Shown here: piece by piece, positions 16,615 to 25,877 of the stretch | How positions within the stretch are numbered: position 1 is the stretch's first letter | Layout of the letters: each line of letters starts with the position of its first letter | Translations under genes and position numbers: made by a program | NCBI RefSeq assembly: GCF_013823385.1 | Contig: NZ_PNMA01000025.1 | Span: forward strand, 1 to 58,263 | Source: Hyphomonas sp. | GTDB taxonomy: Bacteria > Pseudomonadota > Alphaproteobacteria > Caulobacterales > Hyphomonadaceae | DNA: 58,263 nt | Reading direction: 5' to 3' | The notes under the pieces: generated by a model | The model's input: only the letters and a program-made list of their open reading frames with translations | What the model was told of the DNA's origin: nothing | Database searches by the model: none

Positions 16615-17298
16615 ATGCGTATCCTGGTTGTTGAAGACGATGCAGACCTCCGCCGGCAGCTGGCCGATGTGCTGTCCCAGTCGGGCTATGCCGTAGACCT
16701 GGCTGCCGATGGTGAGGACGGGCAGTTCCTGGGTGAGACCGAGCCTTATGACGCGGTCGTGCTGGACCTTGGCCTGCCGAAGATTGACGGGGTGAGCGTG
16801 CTGAAAAGCTGGCGCAAGGAGGGCAAGACCTTCCCGGTGCTGATCCTCACCGCGCGCGACCAGTGGAGCGAGAAGGTATCTGGCTTTGATGCCGGGGCCG
16901 ATGACTATCTGACCAAGCCCTTCATCACCGAGGAGCTGCTGGCACGCCTGCGGGCGCTGCTGCGCCGGGCGGCGGGGCATTCGGCCGCGACGATCGAGTG
17001 CGGCAAGCTGATGGTGGATACCCGTGCGGCGCGCGCAACGGTGAATGGCGAGCCGATCAAGCTGACGGCGCATGAATACCGCGTGCTGTCTTACCTGATG
17101 CATCATCAGGGCCGCGTGGTGCCGCGCACGGAGCTGGTCGAGCATATCTATGATCAGGATTTCGACCGCGACTCCAACACGATCGAGGTGTTCATCGGGC
17201 GCCTTCGCCGCAAGATCGGCCAGGACCGGATCCAGACCGAGCGGGGCCTTGGCTACCGTCTGATCGTGCCTGAGGACGAAGCACGCGTTGCAGGCTGA
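16615..17298 (+). CDS. OmpR/PhoP-family response regulator
   Basis: A 227-residue response regulator. The receiver domain has the acidic pair EDD at 7-9, the phosphoacceptor D51 in VVLDLGLPK, T in ILTARD and K in YLTKPF. The C-terminal winged helix spans about 127-220 (KLTAHEYRVLSYLMHHQGRV, EVFIGRLRRKIG, TERGLGYRL). Its closest look is PhoP. It is co-directional with the PepSY gene and the sensor kinase, with 25 bases between regulator and kinase. Confidence 0.94.
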   Translation: MRILVVEDDADLRRQLADVLSQSGYAVDLAADGEDGQFLGETEPYDAVVLDLGLPKIDGVSVLKSWRKEGKTFPVLILTARDQWSEKVSGFDAGADDYLTKPFITEELLARLRALLRRAAGHSAATIECGKLMVDTRAARATVNGEPIKLTAHEYRVLSYLMHHQGRVVPRTELVEHIYDQDFDRDSNTIEVFIGRLRRKIGQDRIQTERGLGYRLIVPEDEARVAG

Positions 17299-17323
17299 CG
17301 CCGAACGCGGCTAGAGCTCGCTG

Positions 17324-18751
17324 ATGAGTGAGGTCTCCGCCCCGAAACGCAGCCTGATTGACCGCTGGTCCAGCGTCTCGCTGGCCCGGCGTGTCATGAT
17401 TGCGGCGCTGGTCTGGGGGCTGCTGGTGCTGATTGGTGGGGCTGTGGCGCTGTCGGCGATCTACCGCGCGCAGACGCTTTCCCTGATCGAGGACGACCTT
17501 GAGCAGACGCTGGTGACGCTCTCGCGCGAGCTGACGCGGGAGGATGCGTTTCTGGCCGATGGCCGGGTGACTGACACCAATCGCAACTTCTTCTCCAATG
17601 ATGCGCGGTTTCAGACGCAGTATTCCGGGCATTACTGGGCGGTGGTGGGGCTCACCCCAGAGGGGGAGATTGCCGGGGATTTCCGCTCGCGCAGCCTGTG
17701 GGATGAGGCCGTGCCGGTGACGCCGGAGCTGATTGCGCGCGCCGTGGAGCTGCCGGGTGTTGCGCGGTATGCGAACTATCCGGGGCCGCTGGACCAGGTG
17801 TCCCGCGTGGGGGCGATGGCGATCATCGTGGAAAACCGTGCCACGCCGCTGGTGCTGATTGCGGCGGCTGACCGCACGCCGAACGACGCGGCCGCGACGC
17901 GGTTCCGGGACATGCTGCTGGCGACGATGATTGCCCTGTTCGGCGGCGTGTTTGCGGCGATGGTGGTGGCCGTGCGCTATTCTCTGAACCCTTTGCGCCG
18001 GCTGGAAACGGATGTGGCGAAGGTGCGCGAGGGGGAGACGCTGAAGCTGGCCGGTGATTACCCGGAGGAGGTTCGTCCGCTGACGGAGGAGCTTAACAAG
18101 CTGATCGAGCATAACCGCGAGGTGGTGGAGCGGGCGCGCACGCATGTGGGCAACCTTGCCCATGCGCTGAAGACGCCGCTGGCGGTGTTGCGCAATGAGG
18201 CCAAGGGCGGATCGCAGCTGGATGATGTGGTGCGCCGGCAGGCCGAGGCGATGCAGACCAATGTGGAGCATTACCTGAAGCGCGCGCGCATGGCGGCGCG
18301 GGCCGAGGCGATTGGCGCACGGACGGATGTGCGCCCGGTGCTGGACGGGCTGGCGCGGATGCTGAACCGATTGTTCGATGCGCGCGGGATTGAGGTGACG
18401 GTGACCGGCGCAGACACGGCCATCTTCCGGGGCGAGCAGCAGGATTTCGAGGAGATGGCCGGAAACCTGATGGAAAACGCCTGCAAGTGGGCGGCCAGCG
18501 AGGTGCTAGTGACGGTCCGCGACAGCGGGCGCGAACTTGTGATCACTGTTGAGGATGATGGCCCCGGCCTGACGCCCGAGCAGCGGGCCGGCGCGATGAA
18601 GCGCGGGGTGCGGCTAGATGAAACAACGCCGGGGACTGGGCTTGGCCTCTCGATTGTTACAGAATTGGCGGAGCTGCATAAGGGCAGCTTCGAACTCGGC
18701 GATGCTGCGCTTGGCGGCCTCAAGGCAACCCTCAGATTTCCCAGGCCATGA
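17324..18751 (+). CDS. PhoQ-like membrane sensor histidine kinase
   Basis: A 475-residue kinase with two membrane spans (about 25-47 and 197-218) enclosing a periplasmic sensor of roughly 150 residues. A HAMP-like linker follows, and the H box is GNLAHALKTPLAVL with the phosphorylated His at 280. N box NLMENACKWA, G1 box EDDGPGL and G2 box GTGLGLSI are intact. Partner of the preceding regulator. Its stop codon overlaps the start of the ccmI-like gene (ATGA), so the two-component genes and the cytochrome maturation genes are translated from one message. A link between envelope sensing and cytochrome c biogenesis is therefore likely at the level of expression. Confidence 0.93.
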   Translation: MSEVSAPKRSLIDRWSSVSLARRVMIAALVWGLLVLIGGAVALSAIYRAQTLSLIEDDLEQTLVTLSRELTREDAFLADGRVTDTNRNFFSNDARFQTQYSGHYWAVVGLTPEGEIAGDFRSRSLWDEAVPVTPELIARAVELPGVARYANYPGPLDQVSRVGAMAIIVENRATPLVLIAAADRTPNDAAATRFRDMLLATMIALFGGVFAAMVVAVRYSLNPLRRLETDVAKVREGETLKLAGDYPEEVRPLTEELNKLIEHNREVVERARTHVGNLAHALKTPLAVLRNEAKGGSQLDDVVRRQAEAMQTNVEHYLKRARMAARAEAIGARTDVRPVLDGLARMLNRLFDARGIEVTVTGADTAIFRGEQQDFEEMAGNLMENACKWAASEVLVTVRDSGRELVITVEDDGPGLTPEQRAGAMKRGVRLDETTPGTGLGLSIVTELAELHKGSFELGDAALGGLKATLRFPRP

Positions 18752-19332
18752 AAGCTTTGAACCTCATCATCCTCGGCGGCAGTCTCGCGCTCGGCGTGGG
18801 GGGCTATCTGCTGATTGGCAAGCCCGGTATGGCGGACCAGCCCATGGCCGAGAGGCAGGCGGCGCTGGCAGAGAAGGTGCGGGTGGACCCCCAATCACTG
18901 ACCGAGGGCGAGATGCTGTCGCGGCTGGAACAGGCGGTGATTGACAAGCCGGACGATCCGCAGCCGCATTATTTCATCGGCGAGATGCTGCGCACGCAGG
19001 GGCGGACGGAAGACGCCGTGCGGGCGTATCAGTCGGCGCTGCGGCGGGATCAGGACTTTGTGCCGGCGCTGATCGGGCTGGCCGATGTGCTGACCCAGCT
19101 TGCCGAAGGGGGCATCGGGCCGGATGCGACGCGGCTATATGCGCGGGCCTATCAGCTGGACGAGACGCAGGTGAGCGCGGGCATGCGCGCGGCCATGGGC
19201 GCGGCGCAGGCGGGCGACCAGGAAAAGGCCGAGCAGGCGATGCGCTACATCTATTCCCGCCTGCCGGAGGATGATCCGCGGCGAGAGCGCTTCCGCCCGA
19301 TGATCGAGGCGATCGGGCAGGGGCCGGAGTAA
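18748..19332 (+). CDS. ccmI: Cytochrome c biogenesis TPR protein CcmI/CycH
   Basis: A 194-residue protein with one N-terminal membrane span (ALNLIILGGSLALGVGGYLL) and a periplasmic tetratricopeptide region (DPQPHYFIGEMLRTQGRTED, then AVRAYQSALRRDQDFVPALI). CcmI holds apocytochrome c for haem ligation by CcmF/CcmH. The protein is much shorter than enterobacterial CcmH/CcmI and lacks a second large domain, so the name rests on the TPR plus position directly ahead of ccmE and ccmF. It overlaps the kinase gene by four bases. A 222-base spacer with a palindromic repeat separates it from ccmE. Confidence 0.78.
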   Translation: MKALNLIILGGSLALGVGGYLLIGKPGMADQPMAERQAALAEKVRVDPQSLTEGEMLSRLEQAVIDKPDDPQPHYFIGEMLRTQGRTEDAVRAYQSALRRDQDFVPALIGLADVLTQLAEGGIGPDATRLYARAYQLDETQVSAGMRAAMGAAQAGDQEKAEQAMRYIYSRLPEDDPRRERFRPMIEAIGQGPE

Positions 19333-19349
19333 GCCCCAAACACCCGGTT

Positions 19350-19476
19350 CAAAGCCCCTTCTCCCCTTGGGAGAAGGGGTTGGGGATGAGGGGGGCGCAG
19401 GTCTTACCCTCAAGCCTCACATTTGCGGAGAAGTCGTCCCCCCTTACCCTCGGCCCCTCTCCCGGAGGGAGAGGGG
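19350..19476. repeat. Dispersed palindromic repeat, family A copy 1
   Basis: Left half: CCCCTTCTCCC and GGGAGAAGGGG flank a short loop (19354-19379), followed by TTGGGGATGAGGGG. Right half: CCCCTCTCCC-GGA-GGGAGAGGGG at 19454-19476. The left half is nearly identical to the start of the element at 52076. The element fills the ccmI-ccmE gap; nothing else is seen there except an AT-rich CTATAAA at 19541, a possible -10 for ccmE. Confidence 0.8.
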
Positions 19477-19554
19477 AGAAGAAGGCGCCCGCCCTCCACC
19501 GCGCCGCATCTGCCGCACTCCCCAAGGGGCACGGGTCAGCCTATAAACCCTTGC

Positions 19555-19980
19555 ATGCGCGCACGTACCCGACGCCTCTATACTTTCGGCATTGCCGCCC
19601 TGCTCGTGATTGCGGCGGCGGCACTGGCTTTCTTTGCCCTGCGTGAGAACGCTAATCTCTTCTACACACCTGAAATCCTTGCGGAAAAAGGCCTGCCCAA
19701 AGAGGGGCGGGAGGTGAAGGTGGGCGGCTGGGTCGAGCCGGGCTCGCTGACCTATGCCGATGGCGGGGCGACGATGCGCTTCACCGTCATCGATAACAGC
19801 CCGAATACGATCACGGTGAGCTTTACCGGCGTGGCGCCAGACCTCTTCCGCGAGGGGCAGGGCGTGGTGGCGACCGGCCGGTTCAGCCCCGAGGGCGAGT
19901 TCACCGCGCGACAGCTGCTGGCCAAGCATGACGAGAATTACCAGCCGCGCGAGCTGAAACCGCTCGAGGCGGGCGGATGA
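19555..19980 (+). CDS. ccmE: Cytochrome c maturation haem chaperone CcmE
   Basis: A 141-residue haem chaperone of the system I pathway. One N-terminal membrane anchor (FGIAALLVIAAAALAFFAL) is followed by the OB-fold domain, with FYTPEILAEKGLPKEGREVK and GGWVEPGSLTYADG typical of the family. The haem is carried covalently on His125 in LLAKHDENYQP, and Tyr129 is the usual axial ligand. The start at 19555 gives the normal short cytoplasmic leader (MRARTRRL); the frame is open further upstream through the repeat. It overlaps ccmF by ATGA. Confidence 0.96.
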   Translation: MRARTRRLYTFGIAALLVIAAAALAFFALRENANLFYTPEILAEKGLPKEGREVKVGGWVEPGSLTYADGGATMRFTVIDNSPNTITVSFTGVAPDLFREGQGVVATGRFSPEGEFTARQLLAKHDENYQPRELKPLEAGG

Positions 19981-21884
19981 TCGAGCTTGGCCATTTTGCG
20001 GCCTTCCTGGCGCTCGGACTTTCTTTGGCGCAGGCGGTGTTCGGCCTGAAGGGCGAGCGGCGTCTGGCCGGGCTGGCAGCGGTGACCGGCTTTGGCGTGA
20101 TGGCACTGTCCTTCCTGATCCTGATCTTTGCCTTCATGCGCTCGGATTTCTCCGTGGCGCTGGTGGCCAACAACTCCCACACCCTCAAACCCATGGTCTA
20201 CAAGATCGCCGGGGCGTGGGGAAACCATGAAGGCTCGATGGCGCTCTGGTGCCTCGTGACCATCGGCTTTGGCGCGATTGCCGCGGCCACGATGCGCACG
20301 GGGCGGGAAACATTCGAGGCGCGCGCGCTGGGCGTGCAGGGGATGCTGGCATTTGGCTCGCTGGCGTATCTGCTGTTTGCTTCTTCCCCCTTCCTGCGGC
20401 TCGATCCGGCGCCGTTTCAGGGCGCGGGGCTGAACCCGCTGCTGCAGGACCCCGCGCTCGCGCTGCACCCGCCGATGCTCTACCTCGGCTATGTCGGCTA
20501 TTCCTTCGTGTTCGCGCTGGCGGCCGCTGGTCTGATGGAGGGGCGGATTGACCGGGTGTGGGCGAAGGAAGCGCGCATCTGGTCGTTGGCAGCCTTTGCG
20601 CCGCTGACCCTTGGCATCGCGCTCGGTTCCTACTGGGCTTATTACGAGCTTGGCTGGGGCGGCTGGTGGTTCTGGGACCCCGTGGAGAATGCGTCGCTGA
20701 TGCCCTGGCTGATCGGGGCGGCGCTGCTGCATTCGGTGATCGTGACGGAGAAGCGCGAGAGCTTTGCGGCCTGGACGGCGCTGCTAGCGGTGCTTTCCTT
20801 CCTGTTCTCGATCCTGGGCGCGTTCCTTGTGCGCTCCGGCGTTCTGACCTCCGTACATGCCTTTGCGGTGGACCCTGAGCGCGGCACGCTGCTGCTGCTG
20901 GGGCTGCTGGCCTATGGCGGCTTTGCGCTCGGCCTCTTTGCGATGCGCGCGCCCGCGCTGACCGGGGGCAAGCCGTGGCAATTGTTCAGCCGCGAAGGCG
21001 CGCTGATGGCGAACAATGTGGTGTTGATCGTCGCAACACTGACGGTTCTGCTGGGCACGCTGTTCCCGCTGATCGCCGAGGCGTTCGGGCGGACCATTTC
21101 AGTGGGCGAGCCCTATTTCAACCTGACTTTCGTGCCGATCCTGGTGCTTATCCTGATCCTCTTGCCGGTGGTGCAGGCCTGGGCCTGGGGCAAGGCGGAC
21201 CTGAAGACCTGGACACGCTGGGCCATGGGCGGGGCCGCGTTGACGGCGGTGTTCCTGCTGCTGGGCGTTGGCGTGATGAGCATTCCGCTGGGCGCGGCCT
21301 TTGGCGTGGCGGTGGGCGTGTGGCTGGTGTTTGGCGGCGTGTGGGAAATGAAGCGGCGGGCGATGACGCTCGGCCGTGTGTTCAAGATGCCGGCGCGCGT
21401 CTGGGCGATGACGCTGGCGCATGTGGGCCTCGGCCTGTTTGTGATCGGCGCGGTGATCGAAACCAGCGGGCGCTATGAGGCGACGCTTGCGCTCGCCGAG
21501 GGCGGCACGGGCACGGTCGCGGGCTGGGAAATCACGCTGAAGGAAGTGCGCGCGATCGAGGGGCCGAACTGGTATGCCGACAAGGCCGTGCTGACCGCGT
21601 GCAAGGGCGGGGCGAGCGCCGAGCTGTTGCCGATGAAGCGTTTCTATCCGGCCGCGATGATGCCGACGACGGAAACCGCGATCCACAAGACGGGCACCGG
21701 CGATCTCTATGTGGCGCTGGGCGAACAGCGCGAAGTGGATGGGCAGGCGCGCTGGGTGTTCCGGGTCTATTACAACCCGATGGTGGACCTTCTGTATTTC
21801 GGTGTCGTGCTGATCGGCCTTGGCGGGCTGCTGGCGATGTGGCCGGAGAAGCGCGGGCTCAAGCCCTCGGAAGGCGCAGCGTAG
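19977..21884 (+). CDS. ccmF: Cytochrome c haem lyase subunit CcmF
   Basis: A 635-residue polytopic membrane protein that transfers haem from CcmE to apocytochrome c. The tryptophan-rich WWD signature is present as GWGGWWFWDPVENASLMPWL near residues 220-242, with the family His residues nearby (NNSHTLKPMVYKIAGAWGNH and HPPMLYLGYVGYSF). The C-terminal periplasmic domain and last membrane span are complete. The final eight or so codons (KRGLKPSEGAA) are antisense to the end of the convergent sensor kinase gene, an overlap of 26 bases that probably arose when the neighbouring block was inverted. ccmH does not follow as expected and lies at 25878 on the other strand. Confidence 0.96.
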   Translation: MIELGHFAAFLALGLSLAQAVFGLKGERRLAGLAAVTGFGVMALSFLILIFAFMRSDFSVALVANNSHTLKPMVYKIAGAWGNHEGSMALWCLVTIGFGAIAAATMRTGRETFEARALGVQGMLAFGSLAYLLFASSPFLRLDPAPFQGAGLNPLLQDPALALHPPMLYLGYVGYSFVFALAAAGLMEGRIDRVWAKEARIWSLAAFAPLTLGIALGSYWAYYELGWGGWWFWDPVENASLMPWLIGAALLHSVIVTEKRESFAAWTALLAVLSFLFSILGAFLVRSGVLTSVHAFAVDPERGTLLLLGLLAYGGFALGLFAMRAPALTGGKPWQLFSREGALMANNVVLIVATLTVLLGTLFPLIAEAFGRTISVGEPYFNLTFVPILVLILILLPVVQAWAWGKADLKTWTRWAMGGAALTAVFLLLGVGVMSIPLGAAFGVAVGVWLVFGGVWEMKRRAMTLGRVFKMPARVWAMTLAHVGLGLFVIGAVIETSGRYEATLALAEGGTGTVAGWEITLKEVRAIEGPNWYADKAVLTACKGGASAELLPMKRFYPAAMMPTTETAIHKTGTGDLYVALGEQREVDGQARWVFRVYYNPMVDLLYFGVVLIGLGGLLAMWPEKRGLKPSEGAA

Positions 21885-23412
21885 CTTTCAGGCCGGGCTG
21901 TTCGGGCGGTCCATTTCCGCTGTCGAGGATCAGCTCGCCCCGGTGCAGCTCTGCCACCGATTCCACCAGCGCGAGGCCAAGGCCGGAGCCGGGCAGGGTA
22001 CGCGCCGAATCGAGGCGGTGGAAACGCTGGGTGACCTTGCCGCGCTCTTCCGGCGGGATACCTGGGCCGGAATCGATGACCGTCAGGTCGATCATGCCTT
22101 CCGGCGTGCGGCTGGCGGAGAAGCTGATGCTGCCGCCTTCGGGGGTGTATTTCACCGCATTGTCGAGCAGGTTGGCGAGGGCCTGGCCGATCAGGTCCTT
22201 GTCGCCAAGGATGACGAGGTTCTTCGCGATCTGGCTCTTGAAGGAGAGGTTTGCCTCCTCGCAGGCGGGATCGAACAGCTCGGCCAGTTCTTCGGCGAGC
22301 GCGCTGAGGTCCATCCGGGCGAGGGTGCCCTCCGAGCCGGCATCGAGGCGGGCAAGGCGCAGGATGGCGTTGAACGTGTCGAGCACGCGGTCGACTTCCT
22401 GAAGCGTGATGCCGAGGGTTTCGTTCGCCGCTTCCTCAGACAGGGGCTGGCTGAGGGAGATTTCCAGACGGTTGCGCAGGCGCGTGAGGGGGGAACGCAG
22501 GTCGTGGGCGATGGCGTTGCCGGTGTGGCGGGAGGATTCCACCAGCTTCTGGATCTGGTCGAGCATCGCGTTGAGGCGCTGGGCGAGGCGGTCGAACTCG
22601 TCGCCGGTGCCGCGCACGGGCATGCGCCGGCCAAGCTCGCCGCCCATGACGGCTTCGGTGGTCTTGGCGAGTTCATCGGCGCGCTTGGCTGCGCCGCGGG
22701 AGATGAGCAGGCCGCCCGCCAGTGACAGGATCAGCGCGATGGGCAGGGCGACGTAGACCGCGTTACGGATACGGCCGACGATGACCGTCTGCTGGGCGGT
22801 GTCGAATGCCACCATCAGGGCGCCGCCATTGTCGCGCAGGCGCACGATGCGGCCGGCGGCGGGGCGCAGCGATGTGGTGCCATCGGCCTGGGGCAGCTCG
22901 AAATCGAAATAGACGGTTTTCATGCCGGCGGCCGGCGGCTCGGCCGGCAGGCGGGGGAAATGCCCGGCGATCTTCCGGCCCGAGGAGTCTTCCAGATAGT
23001 AGAAGAATTGCGAGCCCGAGAGCGTCATCCGCTCGAACACCGACTGGCTGAGGCGTTCCATGCCGCCGGTATAATAGGCGTTGGCGAGCTGTTCGAATTC
23101 CACCGTGATGCGGTTTTCGGACTCGGCGCGGATATAGTAAACCGTTGAATAATAGAGATAAACCAGCAGCGCGCCGGAGAAGGCCGCGATGATGGCCGAA
23201 TAGAGGATCGTCAGCTTGAAGGTGGTGGTGCGCGCAAAGGCGGGCATCGCCTTCTTGATCTGCGCCATGAAGGGCAGGCTCGACCAGGCTTTGCCGATGC
23301 CCCGCCAGCCAGCGCGCAGACCTTTGCCCACAATCCGCAAGGGACGCAGGACCTGCGCCCGGTCAGGCACCCTCGGGGCCAGCCATGCGGGAAGTTGGAG
23401 CGGCGTTTTCAT
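21859..23412 (-). CDS. Membrane sensor histidine kinase
   Basis: A 517-residue kinase with an unusually long cytoplasmic lead (about 60 residues rich in Pro, Arg and Lys). Membrane spans lie at about 67-88 and 217-238, with a periplasmic sensor of about 130 residues between them. A HAMP domain follows, then the H box GNAIAHDLRSPLTRLRNRLE with His303, N box NLLDNAVKYTPEGG, and G boxes DSGPGIP and GSGLGLALV. It is the third gene of a degP-regulator-kinase operon (33 bases after the regulator). Its last codons overlap the convergent ccmF gene. Confidence 0.93.
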   Translation of the reverse strand: MKTPLQLPAWLAPRVPDRAQVLRPLRIVGKGLRAGWRGIGKAWSSLPFMAQIKKAMPAFARTTTFKLTILYSAIIAAFSGALLVYLYYSTVYYIRAESENRITVEFEQLANAYYTGGMERLSQSVFERMTLSGSQFFYYLEDSSGRKIAGHFPRLPAEPPAAGMKTVYFDFELPQADGTTSLRPAAGRIVRLRDNGGALMVAFDTAQQTVIVGRIRNAVYVALPIALILSLAGGLLISRGAAKRADELAKTTEAVMGGELGRRMPVRGTGDEFDRLAQRLNAMLDQIQKLVESSRHTGNAIAHDLRSPLTRLRNRLEISLSQPLSEEAANETLGITLQEVDRVLDTFNAILRLARLDAGSEGTLARMDLSALAEELAELFDPACEEANLSFKSQIAKNLVILGDKDLIGQALANLLDNAVKYTPEGGSISFSASRTPEGMIDLTVIDSGPGIPPEERGKVTQRFHRLDSARTLPGSGLGLALVESVAELHRGELILDSGNGPPEQPGLKATLRLPRA

Positions 23413-23445
23413 GGCGCGTTAGGTGCCAGCGCCGCTCCAAAAGGT

Positions 23446-24174
23446 CTAGCCCTGGCTCTGCAGCCGGTAGCCGGCGCCGCGAACGGTCTGGAGCAGCGGT
23501 TCGGCGAACTCCTTGTCGATCTTGGCGCGCAGGCGGGAGATGTGAACATCGATGACGTTGGTTTGGGGGTCGAAGTTATAGTCCCACACCTTTTCCAGCA
23601 GCATGGTGCGCGTCACCACCTGACCGGCATGGCGCATCAGATATTCCAGCAGGCGGAACTCGCGCGGCTGAAGGTCGATCTTCTTGCCCGCGCGGGTGAC
23701 CTTGCGGGTGAGGAGGTTCATTTCCAGGTCGCCGGCCTTGAGCACGGTCACCGGCGGCTCGGCGCTGGTCTGGCGGCGGCCGAGGGCTTCGACGCGGGCG
23801 GCGAGTTCTGCCGGGGCAAAGGGCTTGGCGAGGTAGTCCTCAGCGCCGGCCCGCAGGCCCTGCACCTTGTTCTGAACATCGCCGAGCGCGGAGAGGAAGA
23901 GGGCGGGCGTTGTGCCGCCGGCTGCGCGGAATTCCTGCAGCAGGGTCAGCCCGTCCTTTTCCGGAAGCATCCGGTCCACGATCAGGGCATCGAACTCCGA
24001 CGCCCTGGCCCGCGCGAGGCCGGAGGCGCCATCAGCGACGCGCTCCACCTTGTGCCCGGCATCGGCGAGCACCTTTTCAATGAAGCTCGCCATTTCGTTA
24101 TCGTCCTCAATCACGAGAACTTTCAGCGATGCTGTGGATTCTGTCTCGACCATGCTGGTCTCCATCAACGTCAT
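23446..24174 (-). CDS. OmpR-family response regulator
   Basis: A 242-residue regulator. The start at 24174 has GGAG six bases upstream; ATGs at 24165 and 24153 are alternatives. The receiver carries EDD at about 23-25, phosphoacceptor D67 in ALIVDRMLPEKDG, and K in YLAKPFAPAE. The winged-helix domain is evident in LQPREFRLLEYLMRHAGQVV, VIDVHISRLRAKID and VRGAGYRL. It lies 11 bases after degP and is the partner of the next kinase. An envelope-stress role is inferred from degP in the same operon. Confidence 0.94.
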   Translation of the reverse strand: MTLMETSMVETESTASLKVLVIEDDNEMASFIEKVLADAGHKVERVADGASGLARARASEFDALIVDRMLPEKDGLTLLQEFRAAGGTTPALFLSALGDVQNKVQGLRAGAEDYLAKPFAPAELAARVEALGRRQTSAEPPVTVLKAGDLEMNLLTRKVTRAGKKIDLQPREFRLLEYLMRHAGQVVTRTMLLEKVWDYNFDPQTNVIDVHISRLRAKIDKEFAEPLLQTVRGAGYRLQSQG

Positions 24175-24184
24175 GTGGGCTCCT

Positions 24185-25723
24185 TCAGCCTGCCGGCAAA
24201 TCTACAGTGCGGTAAATCGTGGCCTGCCCGACGCGGACGGCCAGGAGGATTTTCGACCGTCTGGCCGCTTTGGCTTCCTTCACGGTGTTCTCGAAGGCCT
24301 CGACGGTCGGCACGGGCTGGCCGTTGGCTTCCAGAATGACCAGGTCCTTTTCGAAGCCCGCCTTGGCGAAGATTCCGTCCGGGGTCACTTCCGTGATCGT
24401 CAATCCGGTATCGTTCGGGCGGAGGCCAAGCCGCTGGCGTATTTCCTCCGTCATCGGAAGCATCCGCACGCCAAAGTCGCTCAGGAGCTTGCCGGGCACG
24501 CCGGACGACTGCCCGCCGCGGCCGGTGCCGGGCGAGGAGGGGTTGTTGACGCTTGCGGCCGGATCATCCGGGCGCTCGCCCACGGTGACGTTGAGCGTCT
24601 GGCGTTTGCCATTGCGGATGATCTCGAACTTATTCGAGCTGTTGGCGATGAGACGGCCCACGATCCGCGTGGTGGAGGTCGCGTCGGTGACCTTCTGGCC
24701 GTTGACGGACAGAATGATGTCGTTGCGCAGGAGACCGGCTTTTTCAGCCGGGCTGCCAACCGTCACATCGGCGATCAGCGCGCCTTTGGTGTCCGCGATG
24801 CCGAGAGCTTCGGCAAATTCAGGCGTCAGATCGCCGATCTGCACGCCAAGCCAGCCGCGCGAGACGCGGCCATCCTTGATCAGCGTGTCAGTCACTTCCT
24901 TGGCCAGCTCTGCGGGAATCGCAAAGCCGATGCCGACCGAGCCGCCGGTGGGCGAGAGGATCTGCGAGTTCACGCCGATGACGTTGCCTTGCAGGTCAAA
25001 GGTCGGGCCGCCGGAGTTGCCCCGGTTGATCGGGGCGTCGATCTGGATAAAGTCCGTATACGGGCTGCTGGCGCCAAGCTCGCGCCCATCGGCCGAGAGG
25101 ATGCCTGCAGTGGCGGTGCCGCCGAGGCCGAAGGGGTTACCCAGGGCGACGACCCAATCCCCCTTGCGGACGGCTTTCGAGCTGCCGAACTTCACGAAAG
25201 GGTATTTGCCTTTTTGCTTCACGCGCAGGACTGCGAGGTCTGTCTGGCGGTCGGTGCCGACAAGTTCGGCTTCCAGTTCCTTGCCGTCAGAGGTGACGAT
25301 CTGGATCTGGGTGGCGCGGTCGATGACGTGGTGGTTGGTGACGACGAGGCCGTCTTCGGAAATGAAGAAGCCTGAGCCGAGCGAGCGCGATTCGCGCTGG
25401 CGGGGTGTTTCCTGCGGGGCGGGGCGCTGCTGGAAGAATTCTTCCAGGCCGGGCACGCCGCGGAATTGTTCAAGGAAGCCTTCCATATCCTGAAGGCGCC
25501 CAACATCCTGGGTGGCAATCACGTTTACGCTGACGACCGCCGGTTCTACTTTCTCAATCAGGTCCGCGAAGCTCAGCGGCGCGCCAGGCGGGGCCTGGAT
25601 CGCAATGGGCTGAGCGCCGGCTTCGGGCGCGATAAGTTTCGGTACCGAGATCGCGCTCCCCATGATTGCAGCTCCGAAGGCAGCAGCTACGAGTGCCTGG
25701 GCCGAAATCCCGAATTTGCGCAT
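24185..25723 (-). CDS. degP: Periplasmic serine protease DegP/HtrA family
   Basis: A 512-residue Do-type protease that degrades or chaperones misfolded envelope proteins. The N-terminus is a signal peptide (about 1-37). The chymotrypsin-like domain holds the triad His132 (VVTNHHVID), Asp162 (TDLAVL) and Ser237 (NRGNSGGP). Two PDZ domains follow (starting near 280 with GWLGVQIGDLTPEFAEALGI and near 410). Length is normal for the family. It heads an operon with a two-component system. The 154-base gap upstream, towards ccmH, contains GGAG before the start and a TTGCGC/GCGCAA hairpin around 25745-25765. Confidence 0.95.
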   Translation of the reverse strand: MRKFGISAQALVAAAFGAAIMGSAISVPKLIAPEAGAQPIAIQAPPGAPLSFADLIEKVEPAVVSVNVIATQDVGRLQDMEGFLEQFRGVPGLEEFFQQRPAPQETPRQRESRSLGSGFFISEDGLVVTNHHVIDRATQIQIVTSDGKELEAELVGTDRQTDLAVLRVKQKGKYPFVKFGSSKAVRKGDWVVALGNPFGLGGTATAGILSADGRELGASSPYTDFIQIDAPINRGNSGGPTFDLQGNVIGVNSQILSPTGGSVGIGFAIPAELAKEVTDTLIKDGRVSRGWLGVQIGDLTPEFAEALGIADTKGALIADVTVGSPAEKAGLLRNDIILSVNGQKVTDATSTTRIVGRLIANSSNKFEIIRNGKRQTLNVTVGERPDDPAASVNNPSSPGTGRGGQSSGVPGKLLSDFGVRMLPMTEEIRQRLGLRPNDTGLTITEVTPDGIFAKAGFEKDLVILEANGQPVPTVEAFENTVKEAKAARRSKILLAVRVGQATIYRTVDLPAG

Positions 25724-25877
25724 CTATCTCTCCAGATCGCTGTTTTTGCGCCAGTATCAGCGCAAGACCAAAACATAAACATGCCACACCCAGAGTGGGC
25801 ATTAAAAGACAGTTAGGTGTAATCACGGCAGCTTGAAGGCTGCTGGCCGGTTAAAATGGCGGCCCGGCGAACGCTTT

